Counted from the first letter of the stretch, positions 42,670-52,317 are shown. The stretch is 62,415 nucleotides of DNA from JAFNAG01 sp050011535 (GCA_050011535.1 JBEKIX010000018.1:1-62415), one strand, 5' to 3'. Translations and numbers: made by a program. The notes: generated by a model not told the origin, from the sequence alone.

Positions 42670-44571
42670 ATGCGTCAACCCAGAATCTGCGTGTTCGTGT
42701 GCCTCGCTCTTGCCGGCTTCCCTTGTCTGGGCATGCTTCCGGCACAGGCCGCGCGCTTTGAGCGTCTGGGTCCGTACGGCGGCACGGTCCGATCCTTGAT
42801 GATCAGTCCCAAGAACGGCAAGACAGTTTATCTGGGCACCAATGACGGACAGATTTTTAAGTCAGCCGATGGAGGGTTGTACTGGAATATTCTCTATCCT
42901 GGGCTCAATCGCCGGCAGCTGGTGATCGACACGATCGTCGAAGATCCAGATAGTGCGGATCATCTATTCGCAGGGGCGTGGGACCTCCGTTCAAGTGGGG
43001 GAGGGTTGTTTGAATCGCGTGACTCCGGCCGCTCATGGAGCCAGGTGAAGCTGCCCTCACGCGATGTTGCGGTGCGTGGGTTTAATTCCTGGCAGCAGAG
43101 CGGTACAGAAATCGAAGGGTTCCGCCAAACAGAATCCGTCGCCATAGATCCACGAGACCCGCGATTCCTTTTCGTCGGGACGTGGCATCTTGGATATCGC
43201 TCTGTCGATTTCGGAAAGACCTGGATTCAGAACGACCGGGGGATGATCTTTGATTCCGACGTGTTCTCGATATCCATCGATGAGCGGAATAGCAGCACGA
43301 TCTTCGCAAGCGCATGCACGGGCCTGTATCGTTCTCTGGATCATGGTGCTTCCTGGACAAGGCTGAGAATTTTCCCGACCAATTACCAGGTGCGTGCGCA
43401 GGTTGTTTCGATCGATCCTGCAAACTCCGACAGGGTCTATGCGGGCACGACGGAAGGACTGTTCGCGAGCCAGGATAATGGGAAGACTTGGGCTAGGGTT
43501 AGTGCTTCAGACCTGACGATAAATGCAATCCAGGTCGATCCCCGAAACGATGATCTCGTCATTGCTGCAACTGATCTTTACGGCGTGCTTCGTAGCGACG
43601 ATGGCGGACGTAGCTGGGTGCAATCCAACGATGGATTTGTCAGCCGTTCGATTGCACGGGTGTTGCCCGATCCTGCAGATTCAGGCCGATTCTTCGTCGG
43701 AGAACTGTTCGAAGGCAGGACGGGCGGCTTCCATGTGTTTGACGATCATGCAAACAAGTGGATAGAGCCCAGCCCAGCAGAGATGCCCGGTCAGGGCATG
43801 CTGTCCATGCTCACGTTGCCGGGCGATCGTGGCCGCATTGCCGGAACGGCCAATGGCGCCTTTCTTCAGAGTCCGGGGGCGGCGGCCTGGACCAGATTGC
43901 CGGGTCCAATCAGCAATCTCACGATCTACGATCTGACCGTGGACAAAGATGGAGAGTGGGTTTTTGCGGGAACCAGCGATGGCGTATATCGGACATCTTT
44001 GCAGGAACTGAATTTTCAGAAACCGTCAGGCTACACTTTTATACCCCGCGTTTTTTCACTGCTCTCCTCATCGAAGGTGTCCGGCAGAATATTTGCCGGC
44101 ACGCACGTCGGCCTGCTCCGATCGGATGATTCCGGCCTCACGTGGCAATTTGCTTCAGATGGCATTCCTGACCACACGCTCATCGAGTGTCTCGTGTTTG
44201 CGCCCGGCCAGGAAACGCATTTCTTTGCCGGCACGAGCGCCGGTCTTTATGAGTCGGAGGATGCCGGGGCCCACTGGAAGTGCTCCGCCGACGGGCGAAT
44301 GGGCGTGGAGATCTCTTCGATAATCTTCCTCGATGCGCTGGGCAGGCGGATGGTCGCAGCGGACGGTTCCGGCGGTGGCATATTCCTGAGTCTGGATGCC
44401 GGCGCTCATTGGGAGAGAATTGAGAGCCCTGAGTTTGCCTCGCCCGTGCGTTCGGTCGCGCAGGATTCACGGAATCCTTCAATTCTCTACCTTGGAACGA
44501 GTTCCGAGGGCGTCTACCGTCTTTTTCTCCCGGCTTCAGACCTCGGGCCCCGGACCTCAGATCAAAAGTGA
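42670..44571 (+). CDS. Secreted BNR/sortilin-type beta-propeller protein
   Basis: A 633-residue exported protein. ATG 42670 gives a signal peptide (MRQPRICVFVCLALAGFPCL); the TTG at 42628 is less likely. The body is made of BNR (Asp-box) repeats of the form SxDxGxSW, such as SRDSGRSWSQVK, SVDFGKTW, SLDHGASWTRL, SQDNGKTWARV, SDDGGRSWVQS, SDDSGLTWQF, SEDAGAHW and SLDAGAHWERI, so a seven- or more-bladed propeller of the sortilin/YCF48 kind. No catalytic sialidase residues are seen. The function is unknown. It is followed by an M16 gene 88 bases later. Confidence 0.85.
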   Translation: MRQPRICVFVCLALAGFPCLGMLPAQAARFERLGPYGGTVRSLMISPKNGKTVYLGTNDGQIFKSADGGLYWNILYPGLNRRQLVIDTIVEDPDSADHLFAGAWDLRSSGGGLFESRDSGRSWSQVKLPSRDVAVRGFNSWQQSGTEIEGFRQTESVAIDPRDPRFLFVGTWHLGYRSVDFGKTWIQNDRGMIFDSDVFSISIDERNSSTIFASACTGLYRSLDHGASWTRLRIFPTNYQVRAQVVSIDPANSDRVYAGTTEGLFASQDNGKTWARVSASDLTINAIQVDPRNDDLVIAATDLYGVLRSDDGGRSWVQSNDGFVSRSIARVLPDPADSGRFFVGELFEGRTGGFHVFDDHANKWIEPSPAEMPGQGMLSMLTLPGDRGRIAGTANGAFLQSPGAAAWTRLPGPISNLTIYDLTVDKDGEWVFAGTSDGVYRTSLQELNFQKPSGYTFIPRVFSLLSSSKVSGRIFAGTHVGLLRSDDSGLTWQFASDGIPDHTLIECLVFAPGQETHFFAGTSAGLYESEDAGAHWKCSADGRMGVEISSIIFLDALGRRMVAADGSGGGIFLSLDAGAHWERIESPEFASPVRSVAQDSRNPSILYLGTSSEGVYRLFLPASDLGPRTSDQK

Positions 44572-44659
44572 GGTCGTGCGACTTTGCCGGAGCCGTGTTG
44601 CCTGCATTGGGTCTGAGATCCGATGTCTGATAAAGTATAATTTGCGGCTGAGAAGAACT

Positions 44660-47416
44660 ATGAGAGCCAGGATTCTGGTGTTTCTGGGATTCGTTACATT
44701 TCCCGCGATTTGCATTTCACAAGTACGCCCTCGTCCCGCGGTGCAACCCCCCTCCCCGCCCGCTTTTATGCAGCAATTGAAGTCGTTTGAGCAAGAGGGG
44801 TCTGTAACCAAAGTCGTGCTCAAGAACGATTTGACCATACTGGTGGTGGAAGCACATTCCTATCCGTTGGCGGAAGTGCTTGCATGGGTTAAGGTCGGAA
44901 CCATGGACGATCCTTCGGAGACGAAAGGGATTTCGCGTCTCATGGAGCACATGCTTTCGAGGGGGACAACCAATAGAGCCGCGTCGGTTTTTGCCGCCGA
45001 CATGAAGGCCTTGGGCGGCGAACTGCACAGCGCCACCGAGTACGATCACACCGGGTTTTGGACAATCGTGCCCTCCGCACAGTGGCAAAAAGCCGTGGAG
45101 ATTCAGGCGGACGCCCTGCTGAACCCGTTGTTGGATCCTCAGGAACTGAAGCGGCAGATCGGGGTGATGGGATACGAATCGCAGCAAGAGGCCGAGGATC
45201 CAGAAACACTCGCCGACATCAAACTCCTGGCCACGGGATTTGCCGGCGAGCGCATGGCGAGTGATCGATTGCTGCCGGCAAAAGCCCTGGGTGCTATTAC
45301 GCGGGAGAAGCTCCTTGCTTTTTACCAGTCCGCCTATTTGCCAAGCCGAATGCTGCTAGTGGTCTGTGGGGACGTCATGGCCGCCGACGTCCTGAGAACG
45401 ACCGTGGACCTTTATGCCAAAACAAGAGGCGGCGCCGCAGCCGAAAGCCGCCAGAAAACGGGTGGTCCTCGGGCAGGATTCCAGTACGTTCAGCTTCAAG
45501 GCAGGGACAGGCTCGCACGTGTGCTTCTCGGGTTCCGCACTGTGCCCGCCGGTTCATCGGATTATCCGGCGCTGGAAGTCTTGAAGGCAATGTTGGCGAC
45601 AGGCGAGAGCGGGATTCTCAATCGACGTCTCAAATACCAGAAAGGGATTATCCTGGGAAGCGCCGCGGAACACGCGTCTTTTTCAGACTTCGGCTATCTT
45701 CGCTTTCGGCTGGAGGTGGATCCAAAGGACCTGGATCGGTGCGAGATCGCTGCCTTCACCGAATTCGAGATTCTGAAACATCAACCGCCGGATGACGCCG
45801 AGCTTGAGCGCGCTCGCGCGCAATTGCTGAGAGAATATTGGGAAGCCATGCAGACCGTATCCGCGCGCGCAGATCGTTACGCCCGATTCGAATCCCATGG
45901 CGGATGGAGGGGCGCGAATGATTATCCGGCACGGATCGCGCAAGTAAAATGGGCCGATGTGGCCCGCGTTGCAGCTAGATACCTCAATCTCGATAACTGC
46001 GCCTTGCTCGAGAGCCTGCCGGAAGCCGCGGGTTCGCGTAATGCCACCGCCGGGACCGTTCAAAGGACGATCAAGGACCTGCTGGCATCGGCTACTGCTC
46101 AGGAATTGGCGGAACGTGAAAAAGCGACGGTGCCCGGATTGGATATTCCTGCCGCGCCGAAGAAATTTACCCCTTCGGAGGTTCGCAGCACATTTCAGAC
46201 TGCATCGATACTACGAGGCCCCGATCTTTTTATAAAAGAGGATCACACCATGCCGGTGGTCCATCTGGGGTTTTTCTTCGCCGGCGGCAAACTGGCAGAA
46301 ACCAAGACTAACGCCGGCATTACTTGCCTGATGCTGCGCACCATGCTCAGAGACAGCAAAACAAGGACCGCCGATCAGATCTATCGCCAGTTGGAGGTCT
46401 ATGGGGCCGCGCTCACCCCCATCGTCACTGACGATTACTTTGGCGTGTTTTTTTCCATTCCATCCGCAAACGTGGACTCTGGACTTGAACTGTTGGGTGA
46501 AATGATCAAGTCTCCTAAACTGGAGGCTGAGGAGGTCGAACGTCAGAAACGCCTGCAGTCCGCCGCATTTCTCCGCGAATCGGATGGGGCCCTGGCGATT
46601 TCCCGCTTTCAGGAGGCTTTGTTCGGCGATTTCTCATATGCGCTCCGCGCCCAAGGCACAGAATCCACCCTCGCATCCATCACTCCGGACTCTGTGCAGT
46701 CCTGGTATCGATCGCAGGTTGCCGATAAGAAGCCGATCGTTGTGATCCTGGGCGATACGCAGGGGACAGATTTGGCGGGCTTTTTCGTGCACAATTTCAG
46801 CGGCTCGCGTTTCGAGGACGTCAAACTTCCGGAAGGCTATGCGAAGCCGCTCGAAAAGAAGGCTTCCGTCGATGTCGGTTGGGGAGGGAGCAGCAGCACT
46901 GTTATGATTGGGTATCAAGGGCCGCCCGCCGGCGATGATGATTCCTTTCCTCTAATGGTGCTGGAGAGTTATGCGTCAGGTCAGGGAGGACTCCTGGCGA
47001 GCCGAGTCATGGAGAGCATGCAAAGGGTCTACCGTGTCTCTCTGAGCTACCGATCCGAATTGCGCGGCGGGAGCGTTGTTGCCTGTCTTGCCGCGGAGCC
47101 CGAGGTTGAGGAGGATGCGCTGCAGGCGATGACGGAAGAGGTGCAACGCCTGGCGACTGGTCCCATCACCTACCGGGACTACCGCGCCGCGATGAATTCA
47201 GCGGCTGCAGGCTTGTTGATCCGGAGGCAGAGCCGTTTTCAACAGATCGCCGACGTGGTCCAGAGCGTTCTCGGGGGACACGGGCTCGCGGGATATGAGG
47301 GTTTTCTCGGCCGCCTGCAGGATGTCAAACAGCCGGACTTGCAGGAGATTGCGCAACGGATTTTCAAGATTGAAAAGTCAGTCACTCTGCGTCTCCACGG
47401 CAAATCGGGTCCTTGA
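44660..47416 (+). CDS. Two-domain M16 peptidase-like protein, degenerate zinc site
   Basis: A 918-residue exported protein with signal MRARILVFLGFVTFPAICIS at 44660. It contains two M16 (insulinase/pitrilysin) units in one chain: residues about 40-470 and 490-910. The zinc motif that should read HxxEH is RLMEH (Arg 93, Glu 96, His 97), so the first zinc-ligand His is missing; the surrounding GISRLMEHMLSRG and the downstream ALGGELHSATEYDHTGFW are otherwise typical. The second unit lacks the motif, as is normal for the partner half. Either it is a non-catalytic M16 protein or metal binding uses another residue. Confidence 0.87.
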   Translation: MRARILVFLGFVTFPAICISQVRPRPAVQPPSPPAFMQQLKSFEQEGSVTKVVLKNDLTILVVEAHSYPLAEVLAWVKVGTMDDPSETKGISRLMEHMLSRGTTNRAASVFAADMKALGGELHSATEYDHTGFWTIVPSAQWQKAVEIQADALLNPLLDPQELKRQIGVMGYESQQEAEDPETLADIKLLATGFAGERMASDRLLPAKALGAITREKLLAFYQSAYLPSRMLLVVCGDVMAADVLRTTVDLYAKTRGGAAAESRQKTGGPRAGFQYVQLQGRDRLARVLLGFRTVPAGSSDYPALEVLKAMLATGESGILNRRLKYQKGIILGSAAEHASFSDFGYLRFRLEVDPKDLDRCEIAAFTEFEILKHQPPDDAELERARAQLLREYWEAMQTVSARADRYARFESHGGWRGANDYPARIAQVKWADVARVAARYLNLDNCALLESLPEAAGSRNATAGTVQRTIKDLLASATAQELAEREKATVPGLDIPAAPKKFTPSEVRSTFQTASILRGPDLFIKEDHTMPVVHLGFFFAGGKLAETKTNAGITCLMLRTMLRDSKTRTADQIYRQLEVYGAALTPIVTDDYFGVFFSIPSANVDSGLELLGEMIKSPKLEAEEVERQKRLQSAAFLRESDGALAISRFQEALFGDFSYALRAQGTESTLASITPDSVQSWYRSQVADKKPIVVILGDTQGTDLAGFFVHNFSGSRFEDVKLPEGYAKPLEKKASVDVGWGGSSSTVMIGYQGPPAGDDDSFPLMVLESYASGQGGLLASRVMESMQRVYRVSLSYRSELRGGSVVACLAAEPEVEEDALQAMTEEVQRLATGPITYRDYRAAMNSAAAGLLIRRQSRFQQIADVVQSVLGGHGLAGYEGFLGRLQDVKQPDLQEIAQRIFKIEKSVTLRLHGKSGP

Positions 47417-47481
47417 TAAGGATGACGTGCGCGGAGAAGCAGAGCCATCGCTGATGTGAAACGGTTGCCGGTGGAGAGAAA

Positions 47482-49593
47482 GTGCAGCAGAGATTTCCCA
47501 AATCGGGCATGGGCAAGTTTACAGTGGCCCTCATCATTCTTGGAGTCTTGAGATTCCTGCTGCTTCCTCGCGCAGTTGAGAATTCGCTCTCTCCGGGAAT
47601 CCAATTCAGCCTCGATCTGCTCACATTCCTGCTGGTACTGCCTGCAGTTTACTATGGCTGGAAGCTGTTTTCCGTGGTGCGCGGCAAGTTGCTCTGGAAG
47701 ATCCGGAGCCGGCTGATTTTTGCTCATATTCTGATTGCGGCCATCCCCATTGTTCTCGTAGTGGTGATCCTCTACGTTTCCGGACTTCTCTTTTATTATC
47801 AGTTAAGCTACTACCTGATCGAAAAACAGATCGGGCTGCACACAGTCAAGATTCACGCCTTCAATTCTTCCTTGAGCGCAGACATGCAGGAGGCGATGTC
47901 GGGAACGACCGCCGATGCCTTTGCCCTCAAAGCGGTGCTCGATCGCGACGCAAAATACATGTTGGGCGACTACCGGAACGCGTTCATCCTGCTGCGCGTG
48001 AGGGATTCGGACAAAGGTAAGACCTATCTGTACGGTGTCGGCAGTCTGGCGTCCGATTTGACGGACTACCAGGTGCCTCGCTGGACGGGCGATCATGAAT
48101 TCAGCGGGCTCGTGTATGAAGATATGCAGCCGATGCTGTACCAAACGCCAAATACGGAGAAAAAGCGGCACGGGCTCTTGTACCTCAGAAGCATGGTGTT
48201 CGGGGAGTTCCGCACCGGAATGACGTATAGCCTGGAAGTCTCGGTGCCGTTTGATGGCGACATGCTCGAACGCCTGAGAGCGGCTCTGGGTCAGGATTTG
48301 CTGCTTGCCGACCACGTGCCGAACACCGGGTTGAGTGTTTTGCCGGACACCGCGATTATCAAAAAAAACATTCTATACTCGACTTTTGACCTGACCGATA
48401 GCACCCAATCTGTGGACAGGCCGGTATGGTCGATGCCTCTGTACCCATATTCCTGGAGTAACGGGACGGAAATGGGACCGGGTGCGGACGCCGGTCCGAT
48501 GGATACGGTTCTGTTTGTGGAACTCTCGACCTCCAAACTGATCCATAATGTATTTCCTCTCGAGAGCAAGGTGAGTCAAACCATTTTGGGTATTCTCGAG
48601 CTGGTCGTCGTCGTCTTTCTAGCAGTGGAGCTGGCCTCCCTGATCGGAGGAATACTCCTGACGAAGTCGATAACGAGCGCAGTTCATAACCTCGATCGTG
48701 GAACCGAGTTCATTCGGCGAGGCGACTTCAGCCATCGTATTGTGGTGAAGTCGGATGATCAACTGGGTGCCCTCGCGAAATCTTTCAATCAGATGACCGA
48801 ATACGTTCAGACCTTGGTCAAGGAGCGCGTTCAAAAAGAACGGCTCGAACGTGAACTGGAAATCGCCAAGGAAGTGCAGGAACAGCTTTTCCCCAAGCAG
48901 GCTCCGCAGATGGATAAGATGGAATTGACGGGGCTGTGTCTTCCGGCTCGCATCGTCAGTGGCGACTATTACGATTTTCTCCGTTTCGACGAGCATCGGT
49001 TGGGATTGGCGCTCGGAGATATCTGCGGAAAGGGGATCTCGGCGGCTCTGCTGATGGCCAACCTGCAGGCGACGCTTCGGAGCTACGTTTTTTCTCGCGG
49101 TTCTGTCTCCGAGTTGCGTGCGGGCAACGGGGACGTCGCCGGCGTCGTCAAGGCGCTGAACGAACAAATCTACAACTTCACGTCAGCGAACAAGTTTGCA
49201 TCCTTTTTCTATGCGCTCTATGACGAACCGAATTCCGCTCTCACCTACTGCAATGCAGGACACAATCCACCGCTATACTTCTGCGCGCAGGGGCTAAAAC
49301 GCCTTGGCACCGGGGGTACCGTGATCGGGATTTTTCCCGATGCCGAATTCACGCAGGAATCCATCCAAGTGCAAAGGGGAGACATCCTTCTCGCCTACAC
49401 GGATGGCATTACCGAATCCGTGAACGAGTACGGCGAGGAGTTCGGCGAACAACGCCTCATCGATTTGGTCGGACACAAGCGCGATTTATCTGCTGAACAG
49501 CTGCAGAAGGCAATTGTAGATGAAGTGTTGAGCTGGGCATTTGAGGAGGAGCGCGATGACGACATGACGATGATTATTGCACGCTTCCTGTGA
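47482..49593 (+). CDS. Membrane sensor with HAMP and SpoIIE/PP2C phosphatase domain
   Basis: A 703-residue inner-membrane protein starting at GTG 47482. Two N-terminal helices (FTVALIILGVLRFLLL, FSLDLLTFLLVLPAVYYGW) and a third (FAHILIAAIPIVLVVVILYV) precede a large extracytoplasmic sensor region (about 105-355), then a helix (ILELVVVVFLAVELASLIGG), a HAMP linker (STTSAVHNLDRGTEFIRRGD region) and a coiled coil (LERELEIAKEVQEQLFPKQ). The C-terminal 210 residues are a SpoIIE-type PP2C: GDYYDFLRFDEHRLGLALGD, GKGISAALLMA, YCNAGHNPP, DILLAYTDGITES and RDDDMTMIIARF carry the metal-binding acidic residues. It would dephosphorylate an anti-sigma-factor antagonist or a similar partner. Confidence 0.92.
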   Translation: MQQRFPKSGMGKFTVALIILGVLRFLLLPRAVENSLSPGIQFSLDLLTFLLVLPAVYYGWKLFSVVRGKLLWKIRSRLIFAHILIAAIPIVLVVVILYVSGLLFYYQLSYYLIEKQIGLHTVKIHAFNSSLSADMQEAMSGTTADAFALKAVLDRDAKYMLGDYRNAFILLRVRDSDKGKTYLYGVGSLASDLTDYQVPRWTGDHEFSGLVYEDMQPMLYQTPNTEKKRHGLLYLRSMVFGEFRTGMTYSLEVSVPFDGDMLERLRAALGQDLLLADHVPNTGLSVLPDTAIIKKNILYSTFDLTDSTQSVDRPVWSMPLYPYSWSNGTEMGPGADAGPMDTVLFVELSTSKLIHNVFPLESKVSQTILGILELVVVVFLAVELASLIGGILLTKSITSAVHNLDRGTEFIRRGDFSHRIVVKSDDQLGALAKSFNQMTEYVQTLVKERVQKERLERELEIAKEVQEQLFPKQAPQMDKMELTGLCLPARIVSGDYYDFLRFDEHRLGLALGDICGKGISAALLMANLQATLRSYVFSRGSVSELRAGNGDVAGVVKALNEQIYNFTSANKFASFFYALYDEPNSALTYCNAGHNPPLYFCAQGLKRLGTGGTVIGIFPDAEFTQESIQVQRGDILLAYTDGITESVNEYGEEFGEQRLIDLVGHKRDLSAEQLQKAIVDEVLSWAFEEERDDDMTMIIARFL

Positions 49594-49735
49594 GACGATG
49601 CCGGCTTTGTCCATCACGCGACGCCGGGACCGGCGCACAGGAAGATCAAAGTTAGTTTCTTTCGAGTTCAGAAAGCTCGAAACATCATCACCTACGTGCC
49701 AGCACTTCAAGTTTTCAGATTTCGTTGCGCTTTGC

Positions 49736-49763
49736 TTGACGCAACCGCACGTGACGGGATAAT
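49736..49763 (+). promoter_or_regulatory. Promoter of the HTH-receiver gene
   Basis: TTGACG (49736-49741), a 16-base spacer and GATAAT (49758-49763). The message would start near 49770, only about 5 bases before ATG 49775, so translation from it would be almost leaderless. Confidence 0.55.
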
Positions 49764-49774
49764 CTGAAGCCCGC

Positions 49775-50383
49775 ATGAAACAACGATATATCGGAAAGAT
49801 GTCCCAAAAATCATTTCTTACAACCTTTGAAATCAGCCAGATCTGCGAGGTCAACCCGACGACTGTCCAAAACTGGGTCAAGGAAAAGAAACTGAAAGCG
49901 TATGTCACACCTGGAGGACACAGAAGAGTTCGTCGGGAAGATTTGATCAGCTTCATGAAAGAGTTCGGGATGCCTATCCCGACGGAATTGGCAGAAGTGC
50001 CCACGTTCATACTAATCGTCGATGACGAAAAGGACATCATCGATCTGCTGACTTCGCTCATGCGCATCACCGACGGGGAGATCGAAATTGCCGGCGCGCG
50101 GAGCGGTGTCGAGGCGCTCCTGATCATCGGAGAGCGCAAGCCGGATCTGCTCATCCTGGATATTATGATGCCCGGTATGAACGGGATTGAGGTCTGCCAA
50201 AGGCTGAAGGGCAGTCCGGTGACGCAGAAGATCAAGATTGTCGCCATCAGCGGCGTTCCTGATCCGGCGATCCGTCAAAGGGCGCTGGCGGCGGGCGCGG
50301 ATCTGTTTTTCCCCAAACCGCTCGACATGATCTCGTTCCGCGACAGCTGTTTCAATCTGCTGCACTCGGTCAGAGCGAGGTAA
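49775..50383 (+). CDS. MerR/excisionase-type HTH fused to a response-regulator receiver
   Basis: A 202-residue protein with unusual order: DNA-binding domain first. Residues 14-60 (TFEISQICEVNPTTVQNWVK, then KLKAYVTPGGHRRVRREDLI) are a BldC/excisionase-like winged HTH. Residues 76-200 are a receiver: acidic pair Asp 83-Asp 84 (FILIVDDEKD), phosphoacceptor Asp 129 (PDLLILDIMMPGMNG), and the conserved Lys in LFFPKPLDM. Typical response regulators have the receiver first. No histidine kinase is adjacent; the gene lies after the SpoIIE phosphatase and 4 bases before the PGI/PMI gene. ATG 49799 is an alternative start. Confidence 0.9.
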   Translation: MKQRYIGKMSQKSFLTTFEISQICEVNPTTVQNWVKEKKLKAYVTPGGHRRVRREDLISFMKEFGMPIPTELAEVPTFILIVDDEKDIIDLLTSLMRITDGEIEIAGARSGVEALLIIGERKPDLLILDIMMPGMNGIEVCQRLKGSPVTQKIKIVAISGVPDPAIRQRALAAGADLFFPKPLDMISFRDSCFNLLHSVRAR

Positions 50384-50387
50384 AATC

Positions 50388-51458
50388 TTGTCCATTCTCG
50401 ATCAGCCGGATCGTTGGGAATCTCTCGATCCTGGCGACATGGGACATTTGATTCAATCCTTCCCTGCACAGATTGAAGGTGCCGCTCAAATGGTGCGCAC
50501 CCTGTCCCTGACGTCCGCGGCGCCGATCGCGACCGTAGTGGTTGCCGGCATGGGAGGCTCGGCGATCGGCGGCGACGTGATCCGGGCGATGGCGACCTCC
50601 TGGCTCGAGATACCATTCTTAGTGTGTCGCGGTTATCGATTGCCGAGGTTCGTTGGCCCCTCCACGGTCCTGTTTGCCAGCAGTTATTCCGGGAATACCG
50701 AGGAGACGCTTTCCGCGTATGAGCAGGCCCGTCTAGCAGGCGCCGCCATCATTTGTGTTACCTCGGGAGGAAAGTTGGCCTCCCTGGCTCATTCCCACGG
50801 GCATCCGGTGATGCCACTGCCGTCGGGACTGCCGCCTCGGGCAGCGCTTGGCTATTCCGCGGTCTTCCTCCTCGGTGCCATGACGGCTTTGAAACTGGCT
50901 CCGGATATGAGCGCATCCTTGCGAGAGACCGTCGCGGTGCTGAAGCAGCTTGTCGCCGCGTACGCGCCGGAAGTGCCCGTGCATAAGAACCGGGCGAAAT
51001 TAATGGCACATGCGATTCACGGCCGTATTGTCGCTCTGTACGCTGCTAATTCGATTTTGGAGCCTGCTGCCGTACGGTGGCGCGGGCAGCTGGAAGAAAA
51101 CGCCAAGAATCTGGCGTTCCACCATCTCCTACCCGAGATGAACCACAATGAACTTGTGGGATGGGAATTGCCATCTCGATCATTGCGGCAGATCGCGGTT
51201 GTGTTTCTTCGCGATATGGAGGACCATCCACAGGTACAGCGCAGATTAGATTTGACGCGTGAAATCATTGCGCGCAAGGCTTCTCCTGTTTATGAAGTCT
51301 GGAGCGAAGGTGAATCACCCCTTGCAAGAATCTTCTCCGTTATCTGTCTGGGAGATTTTGTCAGTTTGTATTTGGCTTGCCTGAATTCTGTGGATCCTAC
51401 TCCGGTGCCGATCATCGAAACTTTGAAGCAGGCGCTGGGCAGGTCGCCGGGAGATTGA
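50388..51458 (+). CDS. Bifunctional phosphoglucose/phosphomannose isomerase
   Basis: A 356-residue SIS-domain enzyme that interconverts glucose-6-P or mannose-6-P with fructose-6-P. It starts at TTG 50388 (MSILDQPDRWESLDPGDMG). The first SIS domain has VVVAGMGGSAIGGDVIRAMA, then SSYSGNTEETLSAYEQA with the sugar-phosphate contacts. The second contains PEMNHNELVGWE, with the Glu and His that act in catalysis in this family. Length and motifs fit the archaeal/actinobacterial-type PGI/PMI, distinct from classic PGI. It is 4 bases after the HTH-receiver gene and 13 bases before the DapF-like gene. Confidence 0.9.
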   Translation: MSILDQPDRWESLDPGDMGHLIQSFPAQIEGAAQMVRTLSLTSAAPIATVVVAGMGGSAIGGDVIRAMATSWLEIPFLVCRGYRLPRFVGPSTVLFASSYSGNTEETLSAYEQARLAGAAIICVTSGGKLASLAHSHGHPVMPLPSGLPPRAALGYSAVFLLGAMTALKLAPDMSASLRETVAVLKQLVAAYAPEVPVHKNRAKLMAHAIHGRIVALYAANSILEPAAVRWRGQLEENAKNLAFHHLLPEMNHNELVGWELPSRSLRQIAVVFLRDMEDHPQVQRRLDLTREIIARKASPVYEVWSEGESPLARIFSVICLGDFVSLYLACLNSVDPTPVPIIETLKQALGRSPGD

Positions 51459-51471
51459 CGGTCCTCTGCTT

Positions 51472-52317
51472 ATGTTGATGGCGAAACTGCACGGGCTCGG
51501 AAACGACTTTTTGGTGGTCAATAAGGAGGATGCGCGTGGAAGTTCCCTCAAGTCCCTGGCTCGGAGAGTGTGCCAGCGCTACATCGGGATCGGCGCCGAT
51601 GGAGTCGTGTTCTTTCAACCGACCCCGGACGATGCCGCTGCCGACGTGTCAGCCTTGATCTTTAACGCCGATGGCAGCCGCGCGGAAATGTCGGGGAACG
51701 GCACACGCTGCCTGGCAGCCTACCTTGTTCACAGCGAAGAGATCTCAACCAAAATTATCAGAATCAGAACGGTCTCCGGGATCAAGGCCTTTGCTCTCAC
51801 AGGCCGCAAAGACAGAACCTACACCTTTGAGAGTTCCCTGGGGTGCCCGGAGATGGATTCCGCAAAAATCCCGGTTCGGCTGGGGACGCGCCCGGCCCAG
51901 CTCATCGATTTTCCCCTGACGGTCGGCGGTGAGGTACTAAGGGTTACAATCAGTTCGATGGGGAATCCGCATTGCTGCACCTTCTGGCTGGACGTCACCA
52001 AGGCTCCGGTCGAAACCCTGGGACCTGTCCTCGAGGGGCTAAGCTGCTTCCCAAACCGCACGAACGTTGAGTTTGTACAGGTTATGGATCGCCACCGCAT
52101 CCGCGCACGCTTTTGGGAACGCGGCGTCGGACCGACGCTCGCATCGGGCACGGGAAGCGCGGCAGCGGCAGTAGCTGCGATTCTGAATCGCAGGGTGGAA
52201 AGCCCGGTCATGGTGGAAGTAGACCTGGGGCGCCTGTTGGTTCGATGGAAGCCTCCCGGTGAGTTGCTGCTTACCGGACCGGCAGAGTTCATCTGCAAAT
52301 GTGATTTGCCCGACTGA
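51472..52317 (+). CDS. dapF: Diaminopimelate epimerase-like protein with both catalytic Cys replaced by Ser
   Basis: A 281-residue protein with the DapF fold and length: LHGLGNDFLVVNKED at the start, NADGSRAEMSGNGTRC in the first half, and GVGPTLASGTGSAAAAV in the second. DapF normally epimerises LL- to meso-diaminopimelate with two cysteines, in CGNG and ACGTG. Here these positions are Ser 74 (SGNG) and Ser 225 (ASGTG). The substrate-binding frame (NDF, GNPHCCTF, ERGVGPT) is kept. So it may be a weaker or altered epimerase, or another family member. It lies between PGI/PMI and an M20 peptidase, spacing 13 and 8 bases, without other lysine-pathway genes. Confidence 0.85.
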   Translation: MLMAKLHGLGNDFLVVNKEDARGSSLKSLARRVCQRYIGIGADGVVFFQPTPDDAAADVSALIFNADGSRAEMSGNGTRCLAAYLVHSEEISTKIIRIRTVSGIKAFALTGRKDRTYTFESSLGCPEMDSAKIPVRLGTRPAQLIDFPLTVGGEVLRVTISSMGNPHCCTFWLDVTKAPVETLGPVLEGLSCFPNRTNVEFVQVMDRHRIRARFWERGVGPTLASGTGSAAAAVAAILNRRVESPVMVEVDLGRLLVRWKPPGELLLTGPAEFICKCDLPD

